Shown piece by piece: positions 25,985 through 33,653 of a DNA stretch of 52,288 nucleotides. The notes beneath the pieces were generated by a model that searched no databases, had not been told where the DNA came from, and worked only from the letters and a program-made list of their open reading frames with translations. The DNA is taken from contig CAVECB010000009.1 of the NCBI GenBank assembly GCA_963614215.1, positions 1-52,288 on the forward strand, read 5' to 3'. The stretch comes from CAVAWX01 sp963614215 (GTDB lineage: Bacteria; Actinomycetota; Coriobacteriia; Coriobacteriales; QAMH01). Numbering within the stretch: the first letter of the stretch is position 1; each line of letters opens with the position of its first letter. Both the position numbers and the translations under genes were made by a program.

Positions 25985-28333
25985 CTAACCCACCTTCACA
26001 ATGGGGGCATAGCCTTGCAGGAGCTTTTTCACCTTGCCCGTCTTCGAGAACTTGATGGTGAGCTTGTCGCCGTCCACGGCGATGACGGTGCCTGGCCCGA
26101 AGGTCTTGTGGTCCACCTTGTCGCCCTTGGCAAAGGTCAGGCCGGCCGTCGATGCCTGTTGCCCACCTGCGCTGCCGCTGCCGCCCGCAGCGCGTCCGCT
26201 CGAAGCTCCCGCATGCCCGATGCGCCCAAACACGCGCCCGCCATACATTTCCTCGCCGCGCCCCGAGCCTGCGATGCCGCGACGGTCGCCGCGCTTGTCC
26301 CAACCGGTGCCCGACATGCCGACGCTGCCTATGCCCTTGAAGCGCACGAGCGCCCCCGGGATTTCGTCGACGAAACGCGAGCGGGGGTTGTTTTGCGTCG
26401 TGTTGAACAGGCGCCGCGACTGCGCATAGGTGAGGTAGAGGCGCTCGCGGGCGCGGGTGATAGCGACGTAGGCCAGCCGGCGTTCTTCTTCGACCCCGTC
26501 TTCCATCAGGCTCGTGGCGTGGGGGAATATGCCCTCTTCCATGCCGGCAGCAAAGACCACGGGAAACTCCAGGCCTTTCGCGGAGTGGATGGTCATGAAG
26601 GTAACGGCGGACCCGTCCGTCTCGTCGAGGCTGTCAAGATCGGTACGCAAGCTGAGCCATTCCATGAAATCGCCCAGGCCCGGCTCGCCTTCCGTCTGCG
26701 TCCCGGGCACGTCCGTCTCCCCCGCCCCGGGCACGTCCGTCTCGCCTGCTTCTTCTTCGGCGCGCAGCTCGGCATCGCGCACGTAGTCGCTTACCACACC
26801 GAAGAACTCACGAATGTTTTCTATGCGCCCCTGCGCCTCGTCGCTTCGCTGCGCCTCGAGCGCCGAAACGAGCCCGGAGCGCTCCACGATGAGCTGCACC
26901 ACGTCACAAAGTGGCCCTGTTGCCGTGCGCGCTCCGTCCACGACCTCGAGGAAGGCCAATATGCCCCGCCTCGTCGCCGCGCGGCACTCCGGGTCTGCCG
27001 CCTCTTCGCGGGCGGCCTGCAAAAACGGGATGCCCATGACGTGGGCCGTGGCCGTGATGCGCTCGATGGTGGACTTGCCGATGCCGCGGCGTGGCGCGTT
27101 GATCACGCGCAGGGCCGAGATGTCGTCTGCGGGGTTTACCGCGCACTTCAGGTAGGCCATGACGTCGCGTATCTCGGCACGGTCGAAAAAGCGCGTGCCT
27201 CCCACCAGCCGATACGGCACGCCGGCGCGCAAGAACATGTCCTCCAGCGTGCGGCTTTGCGCGTTCGTGCGATAGAAGACGGCCACATTGTCGTAGGAAA
27301 CGCCCTCATCGTGCAGGCGCTCTATCTCGCCTGCAATCCAGCGCCCCTCGTCGCGCTCGTCGCTTGCGCAGTAGCAGGCGATGGCCTCGCCCTTGCCACC
27401 GCTCGTGAACAGCTTCTTGTCCTTGCGGTTGGCGTTGTGCGCGATCACAGCGTTGGCCGCGTCGAGTATGGTCTGCGTCGAGCGATAGTTCTCCTCCAGC
27501 TTTACCGTGGTCGCATCCGGCCAATCGCGCTCGAAGTCGAGAATATTGCGTATGTCGGCGCCACGCCACGAGTAGATGGACTGGTCGTCGTCGCCCACCA
27601 CCATGAGGTTGCCATGCCCTGCGGCCAGGCGTTGCGTGATGGCGTACTGCGCGCGGTTTGTGTCTTGGTACTCGTCGACGAGTATGTGGGTGAAACGCTC
27701 CTGGTAGGCTCGCGCAACATCCGGGAAGCGCTCCAGCAAAAACCAGGTGTTGTAGAGCAAATCGTCGAAGTCCATGGCATTAGCGCGCACGAGGCGCTCC
27801 TGGTACATGGTGAACACTCGCGCCGTCATGGAGTCCTCGAAGCCCTTGTTTGCCGTGGCCGAGAAGTCGGCGGCGCCCGTCAGCTCGTTTTTCGCCTGCG
27901 AGATGCGGTTGGAGAATCGCTGCGGAGGAAAGCGCTTAGCGTCTAGGTTCAGCTCGGAGGTGATGTCTTTCATCAGGCGCTTCGCGTCGTCGGCGTCGTA
28001 TATGGTGAACTCGCGCGTGTACCCTATCTTGTCGGCGTGCTCGCGCAGGATGCGCACGCACATGCTGTGGAAGGTGCACACCCACATCCCGCGCATAGGT
28101 CCTGCCAGAGCGGAAAGGCGTGCGCGCATCTCCTTGGCTGCCTTGTTGGTGAAGGTGACGGCCAGAATTTGCCAGGGCTGCACGCCGCAATCGCCCACGA
28201 GATGCGCGATGCGATAGGTGAGCACGCGCGTCTTGCCGGAGCCCGCGCCGGCCAACACGAGCAAAGGCCCGTCCACGCACTCCACCGCGCGGCGCTGCGC
28301 GTCGTTGAGGCCTGCCAGGTCGATGCAGCTCAC
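25985..28333 (-). CDS. pcrA: ATP-dependent DNA helicase PcrA/UvrD (SF1)
   Basis: A 782-residue 3'-5' helicase. It has LAGAGSGKTRVLTYR (Walker A), VDEYQDTN (motif II), VVGDDDQSIYSWRGA (motif III), TIHSAKGLEFPVVF (motif V) and AITRARERLYLTYA (motif VI). A Gly/Arg-rich linker leads to a C-terminal Tudor-like RNA-polymerase-binding domain ending GYAPIVKVG, typical of PcrA. It acts in repair and removal of stalled complexes. The start is a GTG at 28333 that overlaps the chorismate mutase stop by four bases. A short tandem peptide duplication (TDVPGAGETDVPG) occurs near residue 540. Confidence 0.95.
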   Translation of the reverse strand: MSCIDLAGLNDAQRRAVECVDGPLLVLAGAGSGKTRVLTYRIAHLVGDCGVQPWQILAVTFTNKAAKEMRARLSALAGPMRGMWVCTFHSMCVRILREHADKIGYTREFTIYDADDAKRLMKDITSELNLDAKRFPPQRFSNRISQAKNELTGAADFSATANKGFEDSMTARVFTMYQERLVRANAMDFDDLLYNTWFLLERFPDVARAYQERFTHILVDEYQDTNRAQYAITQRLAAGHGNLMVVGDDDQSIYSWRGADIRNILDFERDWPDATTVKLEENYRSTQTILDAANAVIAHNANRKDKKLFTSGGKGEAIACYCASDERDEGRWIAGEIERLHDEGVSYDNVAVFYRTNAQSRTLEDMFLRAGVPYRLVGGTRFFDRAEIRDVMAYLKCAVNPADDISALRVINAPRRGIGKSTIERITATAHVMGIPFLQAAREEAADPECRAATRRGILAFLEVVDGARTATGPLCDVVQLIVERSGLVSALEAQRSDEAQGRIENIREFFGVVSDYVRDAELRAEEEAGETDVPGAGETDVPGTQTEGEPGLGDFMEWLSLRTDLDSLDETDGSAVTFMTIHSAKGLEFPVVFAAGMEEGIFPHATSLMEDGVEEERRLAYVAITRARERLYLTYAQSRRLFNTTQNNPRSRFVDEIPGALVRFKGIGSVGMSGTGWDKRGDRRGIAGSGRGEEMYGGRVFGRIGHAGASSGRAAGGSGSAGGQQASTAGLTFAKGDKVDHKTFGPGTVIAVDGDKLTIKFSKTGKVKKLLQGYAPIVKVG

Positions 28334-28605
28334 GCCTTCACCTCTTTCATCACCTCGAGCAAGGTGGCATAGATTTTGCGCACGTCGGCGTCTGCCATGG
28401 GACCGGCGTTCAGCTCGTCAAGGCGGGCTAGGATGCGCTCCTCGCGCGCCGGGTCGAACAACTGCGTGCCGGCCGCCGGCTTTAAGGCGCGGATGGCCAG
28501 CGATTCGCCCGAGCGCTCGTTCATCAACGCGAGCAGCTGCGCGTCCAGCTCGTCGATGCGCGCGCGGTGGCGCTCTATTTCTGCCTGTGCTTCCTGCTTG
28601 TCCAT
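28330..28605 (-). CDS. Chorismate mutase, AroQ-type single domain
   Basis: A 91-residue all-helical mutase that converts chorismate to prephenate for Phe and Tyr synthesis. The family pattern is seen in ERHRARIDELDAQLLALMNERS, then AIRALKP and DPAREERILARL. TAGGAGAAAGC lies ahead of the ATG; the open frame upstream is a shadow of the PAP2 gene. Its stop overlaps the pcrA start by four bases, which couples two functionally unrelated genes. Confidence 0.85.
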   Translation of the reverse strand: MDKQEAQAEIERHRARIDELDAQLLALMNERSGESLAIRALKPAAGTQLFDPAREERILARLDELNAGPMADADVRKIYATLLEVMKEVKA

Positions 28606-28615
28606 GTGCTTTCTC

Positions 28616-29335
28616 CTAACCGCGTCGTCTCGGGGTAGTGCGGGTGTGCGCGCCTTTTTGCCGTGTCCTCGTATGCGCCGGCCCGCGTGATGCGCGCGCA
28701 GCGTCGCTGCGGGGCGCTTGCGCTTCGAGGTGGCGTGTCGTGGGGGTGTTCTTCTTCGCATGGGCGCCGTCCGAGCCGCTGCCGGCGCCCCCAATCTTCG
28801 CAAAAAGTCCCATGAGCGCAGACCCTAGGAAAAGGCGCCACACCCCCACCACGGCTAGGCCGCACACGATGCCGATGAGCATGCCGCCTAGCACGTCGGT
28901 GGGATAGTGAACGCCCAGATACAGACGCGAGAAAGCAATCAGCACCGCGAACAGCACCGCGCACACCCCACCGCGGCGCGATTGCGACATCATCGCGATG
29001 ACGGTCGCGCAGGCAAAGGAGCTGGCCGTGTGCCCGCTGGGAAAGGAATAGCCGTTGTGGCTCACACCCACCACGGCGCTCACCCCGATGCCGGCATCGC
29101 ATGGCCGCACGCGGGCGACCAAATGCTCGATTCCAACCTCGCTGACCACGAAGACGACGGCGACGGCCAAAAAGATGCAGATGCCCTCCTCGCGCTTTTC
29201 TGAGATGAACAAAAACACGAACCCTATGACAAGCCACACGAAGGCCTGGTTGCCCAGCGCGGACACAAGGGCGAGAAGCTGCGTGAGACCGTCCATGCGC
29301 ATGGACTGCAACGCGAGCAATATGGTCGTTTCCAT
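28616..29335 (-). CDS. PAP2-family membrane phosphatase
   Basis: A 239-residue membrane phosphatase of the PAP2 (type 2 phosphatidic acid phosphatase) superfamily. There are five to six membrane segments, with motif C2 FPSGHTAS and motif C3 SRLYLGVHYPTDVLGG intact. Motif C1 should be K-x6-RP but reads EHLVARVRP, with Glu in place of Lys. The last ~70 residues are hydrophilic and basic. The family dephosphorylates lipid substrates such as undecaprenyl pyrophosphate or phosphatidate; the substrate is not defined here. ATG 29335 is chosen for GGAGC upstream and because the first membrane helix follows. The C1 change may reduce activity. Confidence 0.82.
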   Translation of the reverse strand: METTILLALQSMRMDGLTQLLALVSALGNQAFVWLVIGFVFLFISEKREEGICIFLAVAVVFVVSEVGIEHLVARVRPCDAGIGVSAVVGVSHNGYSFPSGHTASSFACATVIAMMSQSRRGGVCAVLFAVLIAFSRLYLGVHYPTDVLGGMLIGIVCGLAVVGVWRLFLGSALMGLFAKIGGAGSGSDGAHAKKNTPTTRHLEAQAPRSDAARASRGPAHTRTRQKGAHTRTTPRRRG

Positions 29336-29439
29336 GAAGATGCTCCTAACCGAAGACGCGGTACGCGCACGCGATCGAGGTGCGGCGCGCGGCGTTTTCG
29401 CGACGCAAGATGGTAGCGTACGGCCCTGGTTTTCTCCAC

Positions 29440-29445
29440 TATAAT
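29440..29445 (+). promoter_or_regulatory. Candidate -10 element upstream of the TIM-barrel gene
   Basis: A perfect TATAAT lies 56 bases before the ATG at 29501, inside the divergent gap between the PAP2 gene and the TIM-barrel gene. I see no good -35 partner, so it could be an activator-dependent promoter or chance. Confidence 0.4.
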
Positions 29446-29500
29446 CCGACACCCGACGCACGCCTTCTCAAAGGGCACACATACGACACGAGGAGAGGCC

Positions 29501-30268
29501 ATGCCCGAGCACGAGATAAACGCCGATATCCCGCGCATCACCGGCACCCTGCGCGCGCATTCCATTCCCGTGCCAGACGCCATCAAGCGCGCTCGGGGCA
29601 TGCTCGTTTTGGGGCGGCGCATAAAGAGCGTGGTCTTTTCCACCGACGTGAGCATTATCCGCAACTGCGACGCCGACGCCGTGATGGCGGTCTACCCCTT
29701 CACCCCGCAGCAGTCCATCTCGCAGGCCATCATCAACGTGGCGCCCATGCCGGTCTTTTGCGGCGTGGGCGGCGGCACCACCAAGGGGCTGCGTTCGATT
29801 GTGATGGCCCAAGACGTCGAAGCGCAAGGGGCGTTTGGGGTCGTGGTGAATTCGCCGATCTCGAACACGAACATACACCTCATGCGGCGCGTGATCGACA
29901 TACCCGTGATCGTCACCGTAGTCACCGAGGAAGAAGACGTGCAATCGCGGCTGGACGCCGGCGCGTCGGTGCTGAACGTGGCGGCGGGCAAACGCACGCC
30001 GGAGGTGGTGGCAAACATCCGCGAGCGCTTTGCCGACGTGCCCATCATGGCAAGCGGCGGGCGCACGGAAGAATCCGTGGAGCGCACCATCGCCGCCGGC
30101 GCAAACACCATCGTCTACACGCCGCCTTCAAACTCCGAAATCTTCTCGAAGATGATGGACGAATATCGCACGATGAAGACGAAAAACCCCGACCTGCGCC
30201 TAGGCGAGCTGGTCTCACACAAAGAAGACCTCGCCGAGTTTTTGCGCCTGCTGCACACACGCGAGTAG
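29501..30268 (+). CDS. TIM-barrel protein of unknown function
   Basis: A 255-residue protein that reads like a phosphate-binding (beta/alpha)8 barrel. Alternating strands and helices end with MASGGRTEESVERTIAAGANTIVYTP, the standard position of a phosphate-binding loop. Earlier stretches are GVGGGTTKGLRSIV and ISNTNIHLMRRVIDIPVIVTVV. I do not recognise a specific enzyme; related proteins are labelled only as hydrolases. GAGGAGAGGCC before the ATG supports the start. It stands alone on the plus strand beside the one-carbon operon, and its stop codon lies inside a 42-base tandem repeat. Confidence 0.6.
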   Translation: MPEHEINADIPRITGTLRAHSIPVPDAIKRARGMLVLGRRIKSVVFSTDVSIIRNCDADAVMAVYPFTPQQSISQAIINVAPMPVFCGVGGGTTKGLRSIVMAQDVEAQGAFGVVVNSPISNTNIHLMRRVIDIPVIVTVVTEEEDVQSRLDAGASVLNVAAGKRTPEVVANIRERFADVPIMASGGRTEESVERTIAAGANTIVYTPPSNSEIFSKMMDEYRTMKTKNPDLRLGELVSHKEDLAEFLRLLHTRE

Positions 30269-30334
30269 GGGCTGGCGCGGATGACGCGGGAGCTGCACAC
30301 ACGCGAGTAGGGGCTGGCGCGGATGACGCGGGAG
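30251..30334 (+). repeat. Tandem direct repeat, 42 bases x 2
   Basis: Two identical 42-base copies, 30251-30292 and 30293-30334, start CTGCACACACGCGAG, with a few bases of a third following. The first copy contains the last codons and stop of the TIM-barrel gene, so the second carries an untranslated duplicate of that end. The period is a multiple of three. Confidence 0.95.
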
Positions 30335-30365
30335 CTGCACGCGCGGATATGCTCTGAAAAGCGGG

Positions 30366-30390
30366 CGGCGGCTACCTGAAAAGGCCGCCG
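30366..30390 (-). terminator. Hairpin downstream of folD, possible intrinsic terminator
   Basis: A perfect 7-base stem CGGCGGC/GCCGCCG with an 11-base loop lies about 25 bases after the folD stop. On the minus strand it is followed a few bases later by CTTTTC. The T-run is short and displaced, so termination is plausible but not certain. It would close the long Ech/one-carbon array. Confidence 0.4.
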
Positions 30391-30413
30391 AGCGCAGGGC
30401 GCATCTCTTTTCG

Positions 30414-31274
30414 CTAGGAAGCGCCGTGCAGATTGCGCGCGGCGGATGCGACGTGCGAGAGCAGCACGCTTGTGGTGACGGCTCCGATGCCGCCGGGGAC
30501 CGGGGTGAAGGCCACGTCGGCGCCCTGCGCGGCCTCCGCGTCCACATCCCCACACAGCTTGCCGTCCGCGCCGACGTTCACCCCGACGTCGAGGAGCGTT
30601 TGGCCGTCTCGCAGCCAGTCCGCGCCCACAAGGCCGGCATGTCCTGCGGCGGCCACGACGACGTCTGCCTCGCGTGCGAGCGCGGCCGCGTCTTTGGTCT
30701 TCGAGTGCGCGAGCGTGACGGTGGCGTCACGTGCGAGCAAGAGCATAGCAAGGGGGCGGCCCACCACGAGGCTGCGCCCGACGACGCACACGCGCTTTCC
30801 CGCCAGCTTGATGCCGTAGTGGTCGGCGACCTCGACGCAGGCGGCGGCCGTGGCCGGAGCAAAGCCGACGCCAGAGCCGGTAAAGACGCCCGCAAGGGAT
30901 GCAGACGTGCAGCCGTCCACGTCCTTGTGCGCTGCGATGGCCTCGCAGGCGGCCTCCTCGTCGAAGGCAGGCGGCAGCGGGCGGAAGAGCATGATGCCGT
31001 GCACGGAAGTATCGGCGTTCAACTTGTCGATGCGTGCAAGCAGTTCGGGTGTGTCCGCATCAAAGGCAAGCACAGTGCTTCTCACGTCGACGCCGCAGGC
31101 ATCTCCCCGCTTCATGATGGAACGCTCGTAGGAGATGGCGGCGCCATCGTCGCCCACGCGCACGACAGCAAGGGTCGGGCGGATTCCGCGGGCAAAAAGC
31201 GCGTCGCAGGTCTTTTGCGTGGCGGCGTCGAGCTTTTCGGCGACCGGCTTTCCCAAGAGCAGCTTCGCGTTCAT
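30414..31274 (-). CDS. folD: Methylenetetrahydrofolate dehydrogenase, FolD family, cyclohydrolase residues missing
   Basis: A 286-residue FolD-family enzyme that oxidises 5,10-methylene-THF to methenyl-THF with NAD(P)+. The Rossmann half has VVGRSLVVGRPLAMLLL and the end has TPVPGGIGAVTTSVLL. In the ungapped alignment to E. coli FolD, the catalytic Lys (Lys54 there, Lys56 in human) falls on Ile53 in SYERSIMKRG. The partner Gln of VQLPLP falls on Phe97 in GIMLFRPLP. The conserved Asp of KDVDG is kept (Asp120). Loss of Lys and Gln removes cyclohydrolase chemistry in known enzymes, so I expect a dehydrogenase only. The separate cyclohydrolase gene fchA overlaps its start by four bases. Confidence 0.9.
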   Translation of the reverse strand: MNAKLLLGKPVAEKLDAATQKTCDALFARGIRPTLAVVRVGDDGAAISYERSIMKRGDACGVDVRSTVLAFDADTPELLARIDKLNADTSVHGIMLFRPLPPAFDEEAACEAIAAHKDVDGCTSASLAGVFTGSGVGFAPATAAACVEVADHYGIKLAGKRVCVVGRSLVVGRPLAMLLLARDATVTLAHSKTKDAAALAREADVVVAAAGHAGLVGADWLRDGQTLLDVGVNVGADGKLCGDVDAEAAQGADVAFTPVPGGIGAVTTSVLLSHVASAARNLHGAS

Positions 31275-31915
31275 GGCAAGAGCATCCTTTCCGTGTCCAG
31301 ATAGACCACGTGTGCTGCGTTCTTGCAGGTGTCGAGCAGTGCGTCTGCCTCGGCCTCGAACTTTCGGGCAAGGCTGCGCTCTGCCATCAGTCGCGTGTTT
31401 GCACGAAGCGACAGCGCCGCCGATTGCGCGGCCGCGCGGCACAAGACCGCCGCAGACCCCACATCGCTTGCAAGCAGCAGACCGGCGGGTTCAAGAAGGG
31501 CGGGAAGCACTTCCAAGACCTCGGCGCATGCCCGCATCATAGACAGCGGAACCTCGGCGCATGCCTGTAGGCGGCCTTCCATCGCCTCGGCGCGCGCGTC
31601 GCGCTCTTCGGGCGTGGTCTTCGGCATCTTGTAGACGGCAGAAAGCGGCAAAAAGGCCTGCGCGTCGTCGTCTATGCAGCGCAAAAGGCGCTCCTGCAGC
31701 TCGGCGAGGCGTGCGCAGCTTTTGGCAAGCTCTTGCGCCTGCGCCCCCTCGTGGCGCTTTTTTGCAAGCGAGGCGGCCATGGAGGCAAGTGCCGCCCCGA
31801 CGCCGCCTGCAAGCGCCGCCGCTCCCCCGCCCGAAGGCACGGGCGCGGCGCTGCCCAAGGCCTCCACGAACTCGTGGCAGCTGTAGTCTTCGAACGCGCG
31901 CACGCTTTCAGTCAT
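31271..31915 (-). CDS. fchA: Methenyltetrahydrofolate cyclohydrolase / formiminotransferase-cyclodeaminase family (FchA)
   Basis: A 214-residue all-alpha protein of the FTCD_C family. It begins with SCHEFVEALGSAAPVPSGGGAAALAGGVGAALASM, the folate-binding glycine stretch of the family. The family hydrolyses methenyl-THF to 10-formyl-THF (FchA) or deaminates formimino-THF. The position between fhs and folD, with no histidine-degradation genes nearby, favours the cyclohydrolase role. The ATG at 31915 is preferred over a GTG at 31930 because AGGTGAAAG lies at better distance. It complements the FolD that appears to lack this activity. Confidence 0.88.
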   Translation of the reverse strand: MTESVRAFEDYSCHEFVEALGSAAPVPSGGGAAALAGGVGAALASMAASLAKKRHEGAQAQELAKSCARLAELQERLLRCIDDDAQAFLPLSAVYKMPKTTPEERDARAEAMEGRLQACAEVPLSMMRACAEVLEVLPALLEPAGLLLASDVGSAAVLCRAAAQSAALSLRANTRLMAERSLARKFEAEADALLDTCKNAAHVVYLDTERMLLP

Positions 31916-31934
31916 GGCCGCTACTTTCACCTGC

Positions 31935-33599
31935 CTAGAACAGGCCCGTGATGCGGCCGGTCTCGTCCACGTCGATTTTCTCGGCGCTCGGGCGCTTGGG
32001 CAACCCCGGCATGGTTAAGATGTCGCCGGTCAGGGCCACGATGAAGCCGGCGCCGGCCGAGACGGTCAGCTCGCGCACCGTGATAGAAAAACCGCGCGGC
32101 GCTCCGAGCAGGGACGCGTCGTCGGAAAACGAGTACTGGGTCTTGGCGATGCACACGGGCAGGCCACCAAAACCCAACTCTTCGAGGCGCGCAGCCTGTG
32201 CTTTGGCCGCAGGTGTGAAAACGGCGTCGTCGGCACGGTAGACGCGTTTGGCGATTGCCCCCACCTTATCTTCGATGGAGCCGTCCAGCTCGTAGGAAAA
32301 CGCGAAGCGCTTGTCTGCCTCGCACAGTTTAACCACGCGCTCGGCCAGCTCCTGCCCGCCCGCGCCGCCGTCTGCCCACACGGTGGAGCGGACCGCCTCG
32401 ACGCCCAGCTCGCGGCATTTCTCCTCGACCAGGGAAAGCTCGGCGTCTGTGTCGGTGGGAAAGGCGTTCACCGCCACGACGCAGGGCAGTCCGTAGACCT
32501 CGCGGATGTTTTCCACGTGCTGCAAGAGGTTCGGCAGGCCCGCCTCCAACGCGCCCAGGTCTTCGGCGGACAGCTCAGACAGAGCCGCGCCCCCATGGTG
32601 CTTGAGCGCGCGTACCGTGGCCACGACGACCACGGCATCGGGCACAAGCCCCGCAAGCCGACACTTGATGTCAAGGAACTTCTCTGCGCCGAGGTCCGCG
32701 CCGAAGCCGGCCTCGGTGATGGCGTAGTCGCCGAACTTCATCGCGGCGCGGGTGGCCATGACGGAGTTGCAGCCATGTGCGATGTTGGCAAACGGCCCTC
32801 CGTGCACGAAGGCAGGCGTGCCTTCAAGCGTCTGCACGAGGTTGGGCGAAAGCGCGTCTTTGAGCAGCGCGCACATCGCGCCGTGCGCCTTCAGGTCGCG
32901 AGCCGTGACAGGGGTGCCTTCGTAGGTGTAGGCCACAACGATGCGGGCCAAGCGCTCTTTCAGGTCGGCGATGGAGGTGGCGAGGCAAAAGACGGCCATG
33001 ACCTCGGAGGCGACGGTGATCTGGAAGGCATCCTCGCGCGGCACGCCCTGCTTGGCGCCGCCCAGCCCGTCCACGATGTGGCGCAGCTGACGGTCATTCA
33101 TGTCCACCGCGCGCTTCCACACAATCTGTTTGGGGTCGATGCCCAGCTCGTTTCCCTGCTGGATGTGGTTGTCGAGCATGGCGGCCAGAAGATTTGCCGC
33201 CGCGCCGATGGCGTGGAAATCGCCGGTGAAGTGCAAGTTGATGTCTTCCATGGGCACGACCTGCGCGTATCCGCCGCCGGCAGCGCCGCCCTTCACCCCA
33301 AACACCGGCCCTAGCGATGGCTCGCGCAAGGCGATGACCGCGTTTTTGCCGATGCGGCGCAAGCCGTCTGCCAAGCCGACCGTGGTCGTAGTCTTGCCCT
33401 CGCCTGCGGGCGTGGGGTTGATGGCGGTGACGAGCACGAGCTTGCCGGGCGCAGGCACCTCGTCAAGGGCCGACAGCGCAACCTTTGCCTTGTAGCGCCC
33501 GTAGCAGGTCAGGTCTTCCGATGCGATGTCGCAGCCGGCCGCCACCTGTTCTATGGGCAGCGGGCTTGCCTCCTGCGCTATCTCGATGTCGCTTTTCAT
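31935..33599 (-). CDS. fhs: Formate-tetrahydrofolate ligase
   Basis: A 554-residue ATP-dependent ligase that makes 10-formyl-THF from formate and THF, the entry step of the folate branch. TPAGEGKTTTTVGLADGL is the P-loop, followed by REPSLGPVFGVKGGAAGGGYAQV and NLHFTGDFHAI, all typical. The ATG at 33599 has GGGAGGG upstream. The gene lies 19 bases before fchA and 54 bases after metF in the same direction. In acetogens it supports formate assimilation; in others it serves purine synthesis. Confidence 0.97.
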   Translation of the reverse strand: MKSDIEIAQEASPLPIEQVAAGCDIASEDLTCYGRYKAKVALSALDEVPAPGKLVLVTAINPTPAGEGKTTTTVGLADGLRRIGKNAVIALREPSLGPVFGVKGGAAGGGYAQVVPMEDINLHFTGDFHAIGAAANLLAAMLDNHIQQGNELGIDPKQIVWKRAVDMNDRQLRHIVDGLGGAKQGVPREDAFQITVASEVMAVFCLATSIADLKERLARIVVAYTYEGTPVTARDLKAHGAMCALLKDALSPNLVQTLEGTPAFVHGGPFANIAHGCNSVMATRAAMKFGDYAITEAGFGADLGAEKFLDIKCRLAGLVPDAVVVVATVRALKHHGGAALSELSAEDLGALEAGLPNLLQHVENIREVYGLPCVVAVNAFPTDTDAELSLVEEKCRELGVEAVRSTVWADGGAGGQELAERVVKLCEADKRFAFSYELDGSIEDKVGAIAKRVYRADDAVFTPAAKAQAARLEELGFGGLPVCIAKTQYSFSDDASLLGAPRGFSITVRELTVSAGAGFIVALTGDILTMPGLPKRPSAEKIDVDETGRITGLF

Positions 33600-33653
33600 G
33601 TGCACCCTCCCTTTCCTCAAAAACCCGGCTTCGCTCTTTTCACGTCGGCGATT

